From assembly GCF_003258315.1 (NCBI RefSeq), contig NZ_CP030032.1, forward strand, positions 3,412,501 to 3,476,500: a stretch of DNA of 64,000 bases, given 5' to 3'. The stretch comes from Bradymonas sediminis (GTDB lineage Bacteria; Myxococcota_A; Bradymonadia; Bradymonadales; Bradymonadaceae). The position numbers and the translations under genes are program-made. Positions 35,751 through 44,776 of the stretch are shown one piece after another. Each line of letters starts with the position of its first letter. The first letter of the stretch is position 1. Below the pieces are notes generated by a model that was given only the letters and a program-made list of their open reading frames with translations, had not been told where the DNA came from and searched no databases.

Positions 35751-37982
35751 TTAGTCCAGCACCTCGACCTCATCGCGCGAGACTTTGCGGATAAGCGCGG
35801 TGAGCTCCTTTCGCCGCGGGGCGTCGTCAAAGAAGACGTCGCGAATCTGGCCGCACATATCTTTGGCGCGGCGAAACGCGCCGACCAGGTCGCCGGAGAG
35901 ATCGGTGGGATTGTTGATCTCGAGCAGGATATCCGCGAGCGAGTCTCCGGCGGCCCAGCGCTCCCCGAGCGGCATCACCTCGGGGGTGTAGACGGTCTCT
36001 GAGAACACCAGCGCCTCGGCCTGGGCGATGATATCGGAGTCGTACACCGCGTTGAAATTGGCGAAGATCTGCCACCACTTATCATCCTCGGGGCGGCGCA
36101 CCCGCGCGGAGCGCGGCAGCGAGACGACCAGTCCGCACATCGTGCCGAAGAGCTCCTCGGGCGTGAGGTCTTCGAGATGCCCGGCCAGGATCAGCTCGGT
36201 GAGGAAGATCTCCTCGATCTTTAAGTGCCGCAGGATGCGCGCCGGCGGCTCGAGGCTATTGTCGGCGGCCAGGTAATTATGGGTGCGCAAAAAATGGACT
36301 TTACGCTGAAAATCCTCCCATAGGCGTGGGCGCTCCTCTTCGCTGAGCTCGCGCTTAAGCGCGGCCAATTTGCGCCGATGCGTGCGCGACGGCCCCGCAT
36401 CCGCGTCGCCCGACTCCAGGCGCAGCGCGTCCATCTCGGATTGGCGCTCGTTGATCCGCTCGCGCAGGTGCTGGGCCTGATTGCCGGATTGGAAGGACTT
36501 GAAGCTGCGCTCGAGCATTTTGCGGATCTCGGGCTCCTCGAAGCGCGCGAGCAGGTTGACGATGGAGTGAAATGACAGGTTGAAGGACGACTCAATCGGC
36601 TCACTTTGAGACGAGAGGAGCTGCTTCAATAACGGGCGCACTTCTTCGTAATCATCGAAGTCCTGGCGCACGATAATGTCGCCGGCGACGTCGATGCCAC
36701 GGCGCCCTGCGCGCCCGGCCATCTGCATAAATTCGCGTATGGTCAGCGGCGCGACCTCCACGCCATTATACTTGGTCAGCCCGTCGAAGATGACGGTGCG
36801 CGCGGGCATATTGATGCCCAGCGCGAAGGTCGAGGTGCAATAGAGGACCTTGATGAGGCGCGCCTCGTAGAGCTCTTCGACCAGGGCTTTAAGCGCGACG
36901 TGAATGCCCGCGTGATGCCAGGCAATGCCGCTTTTAAGGGTCGCGCGGTGGCGCGGGGTGAGCACGTTGGGGAATTGCTTGTCGAAGTCGCGCAAGCGCT
37001 TCTTAATCGCGCCGGTGTCCGAGATATGCCCCAGGTGTTTGCCGACCGGGCCGCGGGCGAGCCCGTGGGCGAGCTGCTCGACGAGCTTTCGGCTGAAGAT
37101 GAAGTAGAGCGCGGGGAAGCCGGTGTCCGACATCATCTCGACCACGTGGTGGTGGCGGGTGCGCTCGACCTTGGAGTCATTGCGGTGGTATTTCGCGCCG
37201 CGCCCGCGCCCTCGCCCGCCGCGCGAGCCATCCTTTTTAGGCCCGCGCTTGCGCGAATCTCGCCACTTTTTATACATCGAATTATAGCGCTTCTGCGGGA
37301 CCAGGCGGGTCTCCAGGCTGGCCATATACATTTCGAGCGGCACCGCGCGCTTGTCCTCGCGCACGACCTTGACGTCGGTCTCGCGGATGGCCGACAGCCA
37401 GGCGGCCATCTCCTCGAGGTTCGAGGCGGTCGCCGACAGCCCCAGGATGCGGATGCGGGTGGGCAAATAGATCAACAGCTCCTCCCAGACGGTGCCGCGC
37501 TCGGGGTCGTCGAGGAAGTGAATCTCGTCGATAATCACCGCCTGAAGCCGGTTGATCTCGGGCATCTGGGTGTCCGAGGGGCTGGCGGTCTCGTTGAGCT
37601 CGATGAGCTCGGCCGCGTCGGGCTCATCGGGCGAATTCGGGTCGGCGACGCGGGTATCCTCGAGCAGCATATTGCGCAGGATCTCGGTGGTCATGATGCG
37701 CACCTGGGCGTCGCGGTTGATCACCAAATCCCCGGTCACCAGGCCGACCTTATCGCGGCCAAATTGCCGGGTATATTCGCGGTATTTCTGGTTCGACAGC
37801 GCCTTGACCGGCGCGGTGTAGATGACCTCGCCGCCCTGCTCCAGGATCTTCTCGATGAGATAGTCAGCGACCAGGGTCTTGCCGGTGCCGGTGGGCGCGG
37901 CGACCAGGACGCTGTGGCCGGCGTCGATCGCCTCAACCGCTGTCTTCTGAAAACCGTCGAGTGTGAGTCCGTGAAATTTCAT
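35751..37982 (-). CDS. Ski2/Mtr4-like DEAD-box RNA helicase
   Basis: This 743-residue helicase has motif I APTGTGKT (about 29-36), Ia TAPVKALSNQKYR, II VIIDEIHFLDD (DEIH, as in Ski2-like enzymes), III LGLSATASN, and VI QMAGRAGRRG. The segment CTSTFALGINMPARTVIFDGL precedes motif VI, as in the Ski2/Mtr4 group, and the C-terminal 180 residues resemble the DSHCT domain. A basic Gly/Arg-rich insert (GPKKDGSRGGRGRGRGAKY, about 245-263) interrupts the second RecA lobe and could contact RNA. The bacterial members' role is uncertain, probably RNA unwinding or turnover. The gene converges on htrA with a 12-bp gap. Confidence 0.9.
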   Translation of the reverse strand: MKFHGLTLDGFQKTAVEAIDAGHSVLVAAPTGTGKTLVADYLIEKILEQGGEVIYTAPVKALSNQKYREYTRQFGRDKVGLVTGDLVINRDAQVRIMTTEILRNMLLEDTRVADPNSPDEPDAAELIELNETASPSDTQMPEINRLQAVIIDEIHFLDDPERGTVWEELLIYLPTRIRILGLSATASNLEEMAAWLSAIRETDVKVVREDKRAVPLEMYMASLETRLVPQKRYNSMYKKWRDSRKRGPKKDGSRGGRGRGRGAKYHRNDSKVERTRHHHVVEMMSDTGFPALYFIFSRKLVEQLAHGLARGPVGKHLGHISDTGAIKKRLRDFDKQFPNVLTPRHRATLKSGIAWHHAGIHVALKALVEELYEARLIKVLYCTSTFALGINMPARTVIFDGLTKYNGVEVAPLTIREFMQMAGRAGRRGIDVAGDIIVRQDFDDYEEVRPLLKQLLSSQSEPIESSFNLSFHSIVNLLARFEEPEIRKMLERSFKSFQSGNQAQHLRERINERQSEMDALRLESGDADAGPSRTHRRKLAALKRELSEEERPRLWEDFQRKVHFLRTHNYLAADNSLEPPARILRHLKIEEIFLTELILAGHLEDLTPEELFGTMCGLVVSLPRSARVRRPEDDKWWQIFANFNAVYDSDIIAQAEALVFSETVYTPEVMPLGERWAAGDSLADILLEINNPTDLSGDLVGAFRRAKDMCGQIRDVFFDDAPRRKELTALIRKVSRDEVEVLD

Positions 37983-38099
37983 GCTGAAGCCTTCGAGGCG
38001 AGTGTCTCAAGATGTGAGAATAAGAAGTTGTGCGGCGCGGAGCGATCGCGTCGTCCAGGCCCCATAAATTGCACGCGCTCGGGGCGCGGGCAATAAGAA

Positions 38100-38133
38100 A
38101 CCGCCGCTCCCTCAATGAATCGGGCGCGGCGGT
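38100..38133 (-). terminator. Possible terminator downstream of the Tad-like operon
   Basis: The arms ACCGCCGC and GCGGCGGT (8 bp) flank an 18-nt loop and are followed on the minus strand by TTTCTTATT. The position, about 70 bp past the last gene, suits the operon end, but the loop is large. Confidence 0.4.
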
Positions 38134-38200
38134 CGGCAGCATAACGGGCTGCGGCGGGCTTGTCGAAGCCAGCGGGTAAGTGCGGGCGGGGTGCGCCGAA

Positions 38201-39175
38201 TTAATCCGAGATCGTGGTGTGAATCACGTTCTCGCCGGCCTCTCCAGGGAAACCGGTAATGCTGAGAAAGCGCCTCCCCTTCACAAATTGTATCATCACT
38301 GCTTCGCTGCCCTCGTAGTTGATATAGGGCCGCATCATATTAAAGGTCACGGAGGCCTCGCTCTCGACCCAACCGCGCTGCGTCATCTCGCGCCGATAAT
38401 AGTCGGTCAGCGCGGGGAGTGAGCGAGGTCCGGAGAAGATCTTGCTATCGTAATCGCTGTCGATATTCATGCTCCGCACGCGACTCACGACCCGGCAATC
38501 GGGGCAGGAGGGAACGATCGCGTTCTTGTCCTCGGTCTGATCGATGAAGACCATCTTGGTATAATCAAACTTCTCGTCGCTCCAGGTCGCGGTGACGGTG
38601 GAGCGGCGCGCGCTCGGGTCCCAATTCATCTGAATGGCTTGATGCCCGCGAAGAAGGCTCTCTTTCTTGGCGCCGGGGTCGGCGCTTATGGCCTCCAGCT
38701 CGTTTCGATTGCTCGCGCCGGCTGCGGTCAACACACCACCAAGGGCCACCGAGTTTGGGGTGCTGCTCAGCGGAACAACGCCCCCGGTCAGCGAATCGAC
38801 GATCATGTCGGGTTGAGACTCAAACGTGGAGTCAAGCGGCCACACCCGGGTATTAAGCCCCTGATAGACGAACTCGTCCTGATATTCGCGCGCCAATTGA
38901 TGCGGGTGCTTGCGGCTATAATTAACCGAAAAGTTCACCATATTGCCGTTGATCAAAAAAGTCTGCGGCTCGTCATGTCCGAGCTGCTCCAACGACTTTG
39001 AAAATCGGGCGGTATTCGACAATTTGATAAAATTCAGATCCAAAATATCAGCCTGAGACGAGCGCACGGTTGCGTCAGGTTGATAGACCACGAAGGCCCA
39101 CGCAATCGCGCAAATACTCGCGCCGGCCAGTCCGAGCTTTGCAACCGTTGGAAGTGTGGATTTGAGTAAACTCAT
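38201..39175 (-). CDS. Membrane-anchored hypothetical protein at the end of the Tad-like operon
   Basis: This protein of 324 residues has one N-terminal membrane helix (LGLAGASICAIAWAFVVY) and a periplasmic remainder. Part of it, NFSVNYSRKHPHQLAREYQDEFVYQGLNTRVWP, and a C-terminal beta-rich domain (YRREMTQRGWVESEASVTFNM; IQFVKGRRFLSITG) look like a folded domain, but no family is recognised. A CPDC motif lies near residue 232. It is the last gene of the minus-strand run that starts at 44381, 55 bp after the TadE-like gene. A link to pilin-like assembly is inferred from position only. Confidence 0.72.
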   Translation of the reverse strand: MSLLKSTLPTVAKLGLAGASICAIAWAFVVYQPDATVRSSQADILDLNFIKLSNTARFSKSLEQLGHDEPQTFLINGNMVNFSVNYSRKHPHQLAREYQDEFVYQGLNTRVWPLDSTFESQPDMIVDSLTGGVVPLSSTPNSVALGGVLTAAGASNRNELEAISADPGAKKESLLRGHQAIQMNWDPSARRSTVTATWSDEKFDYTKMVFIDQTEDKNAIVPSCPDCRVVSRVRSMNIDSDYDSKIFSGPRSLPALTDYYRREMTQRGWVESEASVTFNMMRPYINYEGSEAVMIQFVKGRRFLSITGFPGEAGENVIHTTISD

Positions 39176-39229
39176 GATTCAATCCTGGGCTAGACGGGTT
39201 AAACGCGATCAAGGCACGACGCATCTATT

Positions 39230-40225
39230 TTAGTGATAGTCGGGAACATCAAGATTTTCGCTCCCCAGCGGTTGATTCCACGCAATGCCAAGCACATCGT
39301 CGTAATGGTCTTGTCCAACCATACTCAGTCGAGAAATCGCGGTCGCCGTCATTTCGTCCATCATCGGGCCCTTGGGCGACGGGGGGACCAAAACATTATA
39401 GTGAGCCTCCATCTCCATGCTGATGCCAGCGAAAGTGAAGGTCTCTTTGCTCATGCCCGAAACGGTACCGTAGCGACTATTTGCGGCCAGTGCGGGACGA
39501 ATTCCGAGGCCGGTCACGACCGCGTTAAGTGTCCCCAGGATGCCGCCGCCGCCGCCCGAAAAGGCTTGGACCGAAGGACCGTCATTGAACAATGTGTATG
39601 CGTACTCTGAGTCGCCCGTCAGGTCTTTCAGGTCGGAGGTGAGCTTGCCATTTGAAGAGTTCGGGATAAAGCTACCAGACAGTGCCTGGGGCCCAGATTG
39701 ATCATTCATGGTGAAGCAATCCGACGGCCAGCTTGGGCCATTGCTCTCACACCCCTGAAGGTCGGTGCTCGGCTTCATGGTCATCATATTGGCGCGTGAA
39801 AATGACTCGCCCATCGTACCGTTGAGCCCCATACCCAAGTAGGTCGACCCTTCGGCGAGGTTGGCGCCGGCGGTCACGGCGCCCGAGATATTGTGGGCTT
39901 TGGAATCCCCCGCGAGTTGCAGTCCAGCATCGGCCGCGGCGATCGTCGGCTGCATATGCTTCGCGGCAAACCAGTTGTCATCTTGAAACGGCAAGACTTC
40001 CTTGAACGTCTCTTTGTAGGCGATAATCGGCGCCTCGGTCCCCTTGCGGGTAAACTCCCCCAAGATCATGACGCCGTTAAATACCATAAGAAAAATGGGC
40101 AACATGATGATGAATTCGGTCAAGGTCGCGCCGCCGTCGTCTCGGTGCAGCCGCTTGAGCTGACGCGTCAACGGTGACAGGCCCGGAGCTAGACGTAAAT
40201 ACAGGTTCTCAAAACGTGTTTTCAT
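39230..40225 (-). CDS. TadE-like pseudopilin-type membrane protein
   Basis: This 331-residue protein has a basic N-terminus followed by GGATLTEFIIMLPIFLMVFNGVMI (about 31-54), the TadE-type motif with Glu five residues into the hydrophobic helix. The large periplasmic part is Ser/Gly/Asn-rich with two cysteines (CESNGPSWPSDCF). TadE-like proteins are minor pseudopilins of Flp/Tad pili, cleaved by TadV-type peptidases. This one is much longer than classical TadE. Its ATG overlaps the stop of the TadG-like gene by four bases (ATGA), which indicates translational coupling. Confidence 0.85.
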   Translation of the reverse strand: MKTRFENLYLRLAPGLSPLTRQLKRLHRDDGGATLTEFIIMLPIFLMVFNGVMILGEFTRKGTEAPIIAYKETFKEVLPFQDDNWFAAKHMQPTIAAADAGLQLAGDSKAHNISGAVTAGANLAEGSTYLGMGLNGTMGESFSRANMMTMKPSTDLQGCESNGPSWPSDCFTMNDQSGPQALSGSFIPNSSNGKLTSDLKDLTGDSEYAYTLFNDGPSVQAFSGGGGGILGTLNAVVTGLGIRPALAANSRYGTVSGMSKETFTFAGISMEMEAHYNVLVPPSPKGPMMDEMTATAISRLSMVGQDHYDDVLGIAWNQPLGSENLDVPDYH

Positions 40226-41655
40226 TTCGCGACTCCGGAGGCAGTGGTGGGTCCCATGGCGGCGGTAGAGAATCCGAGAGAAATGATATCCTTCATGGAG
40301 GCCAGGGCCGCCGCGCCTGTTTGATTGCCCTGGATGCTTCCAAGCTGGGCGTTCAGCGCAAGATAGGGCACGATTTGACTATAGGCTTGGAACATCGCAA
40401 AGTCGGCGTCCTCAAACTCTCCCGGCAGATGCACCGGGCGCATGCGCGCGGTCCAGCTGGGGTGCCACATGTCGGGGTCTTTGCCGTCGGCGAAGACGAT
40501 CTCTGACTTCGCCATCGTCCAATAGCCGCTGGTATCATAGGTCACCGAGCTGAACAGCGCGCCGGTCAAGCTGTGATTATAGGTCTGGTTCGACACCGTG
40601 AACTTGTTGCGGTCATCGGTGGTGCGCTTGGGGTCATTGAGATACGCAAACGCCAGGTTCGAGGTGCGCTTGAGCCACTCGGCCTCGCTGCCACCGCTGT
40701 CCAGCAGATAGGGGTCATCGTATTTCTTAAATTTGGATGCCGCGTTGGGAATACCGGCGGCGATACTCAAGACCAGGCCGAGCCCGAAGGTCATACCGCT
40801 GGCCGCGCCGAGTTGGGACTCATCTTTATGAATCAACCCGTTGACCAGATGCTCGAGCGTAAACGCCGGGTGCTCTAGCGGGTTGAGCTGCTTAATCCAA
40901 TCCCACCCGCCAAAGCTCGTCTTCTTGAGCGGCAGGTTGTCATTGCCGTGGAAGGTCTGCAGGTCGATCGTCTTCATACCCAACTGTTGCAGAAACCCGT
41001 TGATGGTATTGATGGCCTGCTGGACCGAGCTTGCCAGGTTCGTGACTTCACCGGGCGGCGGCGGGAAGCTCACGACCGCGGTCGCGCCGTTTCGCCAGCC
41101 ACGCACGAGCTGCTCGGAGAAGCCCCACCAGGGCGTCACGTGAAAGAGGTAGTGCTGGTAGTTATCGATGGCCTGCATATCACGCAGGTAGGCCTTCTTA
41201 GTGAGCCCGCCGCTGCCAAAAATAATACTGGACATCGTATTGGTATCCGACGCGGTCTCCACCCCCCACATGATTGTATTTATGAGCGCCTCGACACACG
41301 CGGGAATATTATAGGGGACATTACATTCCGACCATTTTTTTGCGATCCAGATGATATACGCCACATACATGCCGGTATACATGGCATGAATGTCGATGAT
41401 GGAGCGCTTGGCGATATTCCCGTAAGCGATCATATTCATCGAGCGGGCTTCAACCGACGCATGACTAAATGCCGCGGTGTCCGCAGCGCCCTGAAGCATG
41501 ATCTTATCGTTCACGGAACGATGGGCATCAAAGACCACCCAGGCCATCGCCATCAGGGCCAAGACCGCTGCCAGACAGAGAATCACAACCGCCCCAGACT
41601 CATCTTCGTGAGTGGAGTAGAAGAAATCGCGGGTTTTTTGAATCGATGGTTTCAT
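40222..41655 (-). CDS. TadG-like membrane protein
   Basis: This 477-residue protein begins with a cytoplasmic stretch ending DESGAVVILCLAAVLALMAMAWVVFDAHRSVNDKIMLQGAADTAAFSHASVEARS. That is the TadG/putative Flp-pilus-assembly N-terminal pattern: a single helix, then QxAADAAA-like sequence. The long periplasmic part has a hydrophobic segment near 285-305 (FGLGLVLSIAAGIPN). No von Willebrand domain, as in classical TadG, is obvious. It is coupled at its end to the TadE-like gene and follows another TadE-like gene by 60 bp. A role in a pilus or envelope assembly is inferred. Confidence 0.82.
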   Translation of the reverse strand: MKPSIQKTRDFFYSTHEDESGAVVILCLAAVLALMAMAWVVFDAHRSVNDKIMLQGAADTAAFSHASVEARSMNMIAYGNIAKRSIIDIHAMYTGMYVAYIIWIAKKWSECNVPYNIPACVEALINTIMWGVETASDTNTMSSIIFGSGGLTKKAYLRDMQAIDNYQHYLFHVTPWWGFSEQLVRGWRNGATAVVSFPPPPGEVTNLASSVQQAINTINGFLQQLGMKTIDLQTFHGNDNLPLKKTSFGGWDWIKQLNPLEHPAFTLEHLVNGLIHKDESQLGAASGMTFGLGLVLSIAAGIPNAASKFKKYDDPYLLDSGGSEAEWLKRTSNLAFAYLNDPKRTTDDRNKFTVSNQTYNHSLTGALFSSVTYDTSGYWTMAKSEIVFADGKDPDMWHPSWTARMRPVHLPGEFEDADFAMFQAYSQIVPYLALNAQLGSIQGNQTGAAALASMKDIISLGFSTAAMGPTTASGVAK

Positions 41656-41715
41656 CGTATTGTCCGTGTGATCAAATCAACAATTGAAGCAACTTAACCC
41701 CGCAAAGCGGCGCCC

Positions 41716-42735
41716 TCAGGGTGTCTTTTTGTTCGGGTTGATCTGAGCTGGCATCGTGAACTTGCGCTCAAGGGTTTTATAATACCCGGGGCGGGTACCA
41801 ACATCGGTCTTTAATTCGCCGAAGATTCGGCCCACCATCGGAAAAGCCTGAAAATGGTGGTAGGTCAGCCGAACACCCACTTCGCTATTTTCCTCGAGGA
41901 CGACGACCTCGGAGGCGTGAAAGGCGAAGGTAAGTTTGCGGGTGGTTCGCGCCGGCCAACTCGAGGTGTCCAGGGCGTTACTGAAGCTGGAATCCATCTC
42001 GGGAAGGTTGGTCATATTGGTCCCCATCAAAAACCCTGTGGCCGCGGTCTTGCCAGCGCTGCCGGTATCGGTCGAAAACGCTGGCAATTGCGAGCCCATC
42101 ATCACACCGCGCAACTCAATGAAGCGCTCGTTTTGAATCGAAACGCCCTGGATAAATTCACCAGGCGCGACCGGGGCGAGCACCACCGCAGCCTGGGCAT
42201 GGGCCAGGTCTTTGACCATAGCGGAGGTGACGCCACGTCGGCCTTCATCGGCCTCGGAGGACCACAGCCAGGCCGTGCGACCGGACTGAAAGACCGCGGC
42301 GTTGACCAATAAGCCCGCGATATTATTCACCGCCAACTGCGCGATTCCGAAGGTGAGCAAAAAGAAGATCGGCAGGATGACCAGCGTTTCGGTCATCACA
42401 GAGCCTCGCGGCATCCCCAACACCTTGTGCACCGGGGCCCGCCGGGAGCTAACCACCTCAAATAGAATCACCGCCAGCGCCCACAGGCAGGCGGCCATGC
42501 CGACAAAGAGCAGCGCGTCCAACCAACTCAAACGCAGGAATTCCGTATATTTGGCGGACTCCCACACGATCTCAAGGGTCGAGCGCGACACAAACGGCAG
42601 AAGGAGCAACGCAGCGGTCGCCATCACCCCGAGCCCGTGGGCGCCAAGCCGCACACCCCAGGCACGCGCGGAGCCGCGCTGCGGCGTGGGCGATGAATTA
42701 TTATCTTCATTTTTTCGGGGCATCACATTTCTCAT
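41716..42735 (-). CDS. TadE-like membrane protein with extra N-terminal helices
   Basis: This 339-residue protein has two hydrophobic helices near residues 35-100 (GLGVMATAALLLLPFV; ALLFVGMAACLWALAVILFEVV) that precede the TadE-type helix GSVMTETLVILPIFFLLTFGIAQLAVN (about 109-135). The remainder is periplasmic. The Glu inside the third helix is in the pseudopilin position. The ATG overlaps the stop of the upstream gene in an ATGA, so it is coupled to it. The extra helices make it unlike typical TadE and suggest a specialised version. Confidence 0.8.
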   Translation of the reverse strand: MRNVMPRKNEDNNSSPTPQRGSARAWGVRLGAHGLGVMATAALLLLPFVSRSTLEIVWESAKYTEFLRLSWLDALLFVGMAACLWALAVILFEVVSSRRAPVHKVLGMPRGSVMTETLVILPIFFLLTFGIAQLAVNNIAGLLVNAAVFQSGRTAWLWSSEADEGRRGVTSAMVKDLAHAQAAVVLAPVAPGEFIQGVSIQNERFIELRGVMMGSQLPAFSTDTGSAGKTAATGFLMGTNMTNLPEMDSSFSNALDTSSWPARTTRKLTFAFHASEVVVLEENSEVGVRLTYHHFQAFPMVGRIFGELKTDVGTRPGYYKTLERKFTMPAQINPNKKTP

Positions 42736-44381
42736 CGCAATATATCCAGCATGGGTGACTCCGAATCGATTCCACTCTTCACTGCTTTATCGTACGCGTC
42801 GTCAACCTGTTCTTGATATTGTTGACGCTCTCCGGGGCTGGTGTGTTTTTTTAAATCACTCCATCGGTACCGGTTTTGATTAATCTCCTCTTGCAATTGT
42901 TGGACCATCGCCGGTCCGTCGGGCAGCTTATTATCCGTGGTATATTGTTGAAGTATCCGGGCATAGTTGGCGTGATTGCCCTGGAAGCCACGCGCGGCGT
43001 GCCGCAGCCTCGGGTCGATGCCGCCGGGAAGGTTCGAGGGCGCCAACGCCGAGTTCATCAGCCCCATGACATCATTCATCTCCCCGGCCTGGCTGGCGTT
43101 CGCACTGACCCCCAGCGCGATCTGCGCATTGCGTATCTGAGCGAAGAACGCGCCGATGGCCTTGTGTACCAGGGCGCTCGCCGTGACGACCGCGGAGGAG
43201 CGGGTCTCAGCAGCGATCGGGGCGCATAGGTCGGCGCTTCGCTGCGCCGGCGCTGCCCACTGCGTGCAGATATTCTTCCACTGGCTCGTGCTGCGCCCGC
43301 CATCCTCGCCATCGACACATCCCTGGTGGCTTGAAACCGCCTCCAACCCGTCGACAAACTCCTGCGCGTTCGGGTCGTTCAACACCCCATCACAGCCCAG
43401 AGAGAGCACCCAGTCACGCCCCGGCGCCGTGCGCATCAAGGTCGACTCGAATTGCTGAAACTCCCGGCGAGAGGCATCCATCCCCGAGAAGGCATATGGA
43501 AGAAGCGCCGAAAACAGGCGCTGACGGCGCCCCGCGTTTAACTCTCCGGCGTCGCCCAGGTCCGCCACGTATTCAGCGGGTTCACTATAGCGAGCGGTGA
43601 GCGCTTCGGCGCAACACGTGGCTTTTTCGGCGTTCATATTATTGGCAACGCACTCGGTTAACCCGAGGGTCGGGGGATGCGAAGTGTGCACGCTAAAGAT
43701 TGCCGGGGTAACCCGACAAACCAGCGCTGCATCCTGGCGGTCAAGCGCCAACTCCCAACGCCGCCAAAACTCGGAGCGGAGCCGGGCGGCGCCGGGCGGG
43801 TCAACCTCAGCCACCCGATTGATGCACTCGACACCTTCGGCGGGCGTATCAAAAAGGGTCGACACGATATTATAGGCCGTCGCCCCCTCATTCTGAACGC
43901 CCAGGGTCGTGCAGGCCTCGACACGAACCTCTCTGCTGCCATCACTCAGGGCGCGCACGCGGGTCTCATCGGGAAAATGCTGCGCGAATAACTGAACCGC
44001 AAGGGTGCGAACCGTCCCGAGGCCCCAGGCAGCCGTTGGCAGCGCGATAATCACACAGATCCCGAGCCCCTTTATAAACGCAGCTTTCCGGCCCTGCTCG
44101 CAATAGCCGAACCCAATCAGAGCGCTCAGGAAAACTGCGATTCCCAGCGCCAACATCAGCGGCAGCCAGGGGGCGAGCCATTGGTAGATGGCCATAAACC
44201 CGACCAGGGCCGTGCCGCTCACCGCGCCCGCGATGAAGAGGTTTCGCGCGTCGCGAAATCCCGGCTGAGGCGGCGCGGGCGAACCCCCAAGAGCCCCCTG
44301 ACCGGGGCGATTCGACGCCGGATGCCCCCCAGGCATTCGCTGAGGCGCAAACTGCGGCGATGATTTGGGAAGCTCTGGCAT
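42732..44381 (-). CDS. Multi-helix membrane protein, first gene of the Tad-like operon
   Basis: This protein of 549 residues has a Pro/Gly/Gln-rich cytoplasmic N-terminus (1-45), three hydrophobic helices (LFIAGAVSGTALVGFMAIY; LPLMLALGIAVFLSALIGFGY; FIKGLGICVIIALPTAAWGL) and a large periplasmic region with at least nine cysteines (for example CCAEAL, CDGVLN, CVDGEDG, CTQW, CAPIAAE) expected to form disulphides. I do not recognise a family. A possible operator lies about 30 bp upstream. It leads an operon whose other members are TadE/TadG-like, so it may be an assembly or anchoring factor specific to this pilin-like system. Confidence 0.75.
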   Translation of the reverse strand: MPELPKSSPQFAPQRMPGGHPASNRPGQGALGGSPAPPQPGFRDARNLFIAGAVSGTALVGFMAIYQWLAPWLPLMLALGIAVFLSALIGFGYCEQGRKAAFIKGLGICVIIALPTAAWGLGTVRTLAVQLFAQHFPDETRVRALSDGSREVRVEACTTLGVQNEGATAYNIVSTLFDTPAEGVECINRVAEVDPPGAARLRSEFWRRWELALDRQDAALVCRVTPAIFSVHTSHPPTLGLTECVANNMNAEKATCCAEALTARYSEPAEYVADLGDAGELNAGRRQRLFSALLPYAFSGMDASRREFQQFESTLMRTAPGRDWVLSLGCDGVLNDPNAQEFVDGLEAVSSHQGCVDGEDGGRSTSQWKNICTQWAAPAQRSADLCAPIAAETRSSAVVTASALVHKAIGAFFAQIRNAQIALGVSANASQAGEMNDVMGLMNSALAPSNLPGGIDPRLRHAARGFQGNHANYARILQQYTTDNKLPDGPAMVQQLQEEINQNRYRWSDLKKHTSPGERQQYQEQVDDAYDKAVKSGIDSESPMLDILR

Positions 44382-44702
44382 GATTCAATCTCCAAAAAAG
44401 GAACAATCCGTGACTAACTGTCACAGCGTTGGGGAGTGTCCGCCCCACAAACAAAGTCAAAGCCAGCACATAGCAACCGAATTCACGATTTATATGCCTG
44501 CTCGAAACCCGAACATCGCACCCGGCTGAACCAACCGCGAACAAAGGCAGCAACGCCAGCCGATATACTATCAACGGGTATAGAATACGGGATCATGGAG
44601 CCACCTTCAATACCGCGGGCGGCCCCCAGCCTCAATTCGTCGAGGGGCCTTTTTTCGCTAAAAATCGACGCCTGGAACGACAACGCAAAGCCCCGAAACG
44701 CG
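44382..44702. other. Intergenic region upstream of the Tad-like operon
   Basis: About 320 bp holds the inverted repeat at 44410-44424, a moderate GGCCCC/GGGGCC hairpin with a TTTTTT tail at 44621-44656 pointing along the plus strand, and no credible gene. The latter may be a stray terminator. Confidence 0.4.
44410..44424. promoter_or_regulatory. Inverted repeat GTGAC-N5-GTCAC upstream of the Tad-like operon
   Basis: A 5-bp perfect inverted repeat with a 5-bp spacer lies about 30 bp before the operon's first ATG at 44381. It could be an operator overlapping the promoter. It is short, so chance is possible. Confidence 0.25.
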
Positions 44703-44732
44703 CGAAAGCCACGCTCGATCGCGTGGCTTTCG
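44703..44732. terminator. Hairpin at the end of the DNA methyltransferase gene
   Basis: The perfect 12-bp stem CGAAAGCCACGC / GCGTGGCTTTCG with loop TCGATC lies about 45 bp past the methyltransferase stop. There is only a weak T tract on the minus side, so termination efficiency is uncertain. Confidence 0.5.
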
Positions 44733-44776
44733 TGTCTCAGCAATTAAATTGTCGCGCGAGCGCGAAACCTCTCCGC

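Noticed and set aside
44436-44747. Open frames on both strands upstream of the Tad-like operon
   Set aside because: They have no ribosome site and no recognisable content, and they overlap two hairpins.
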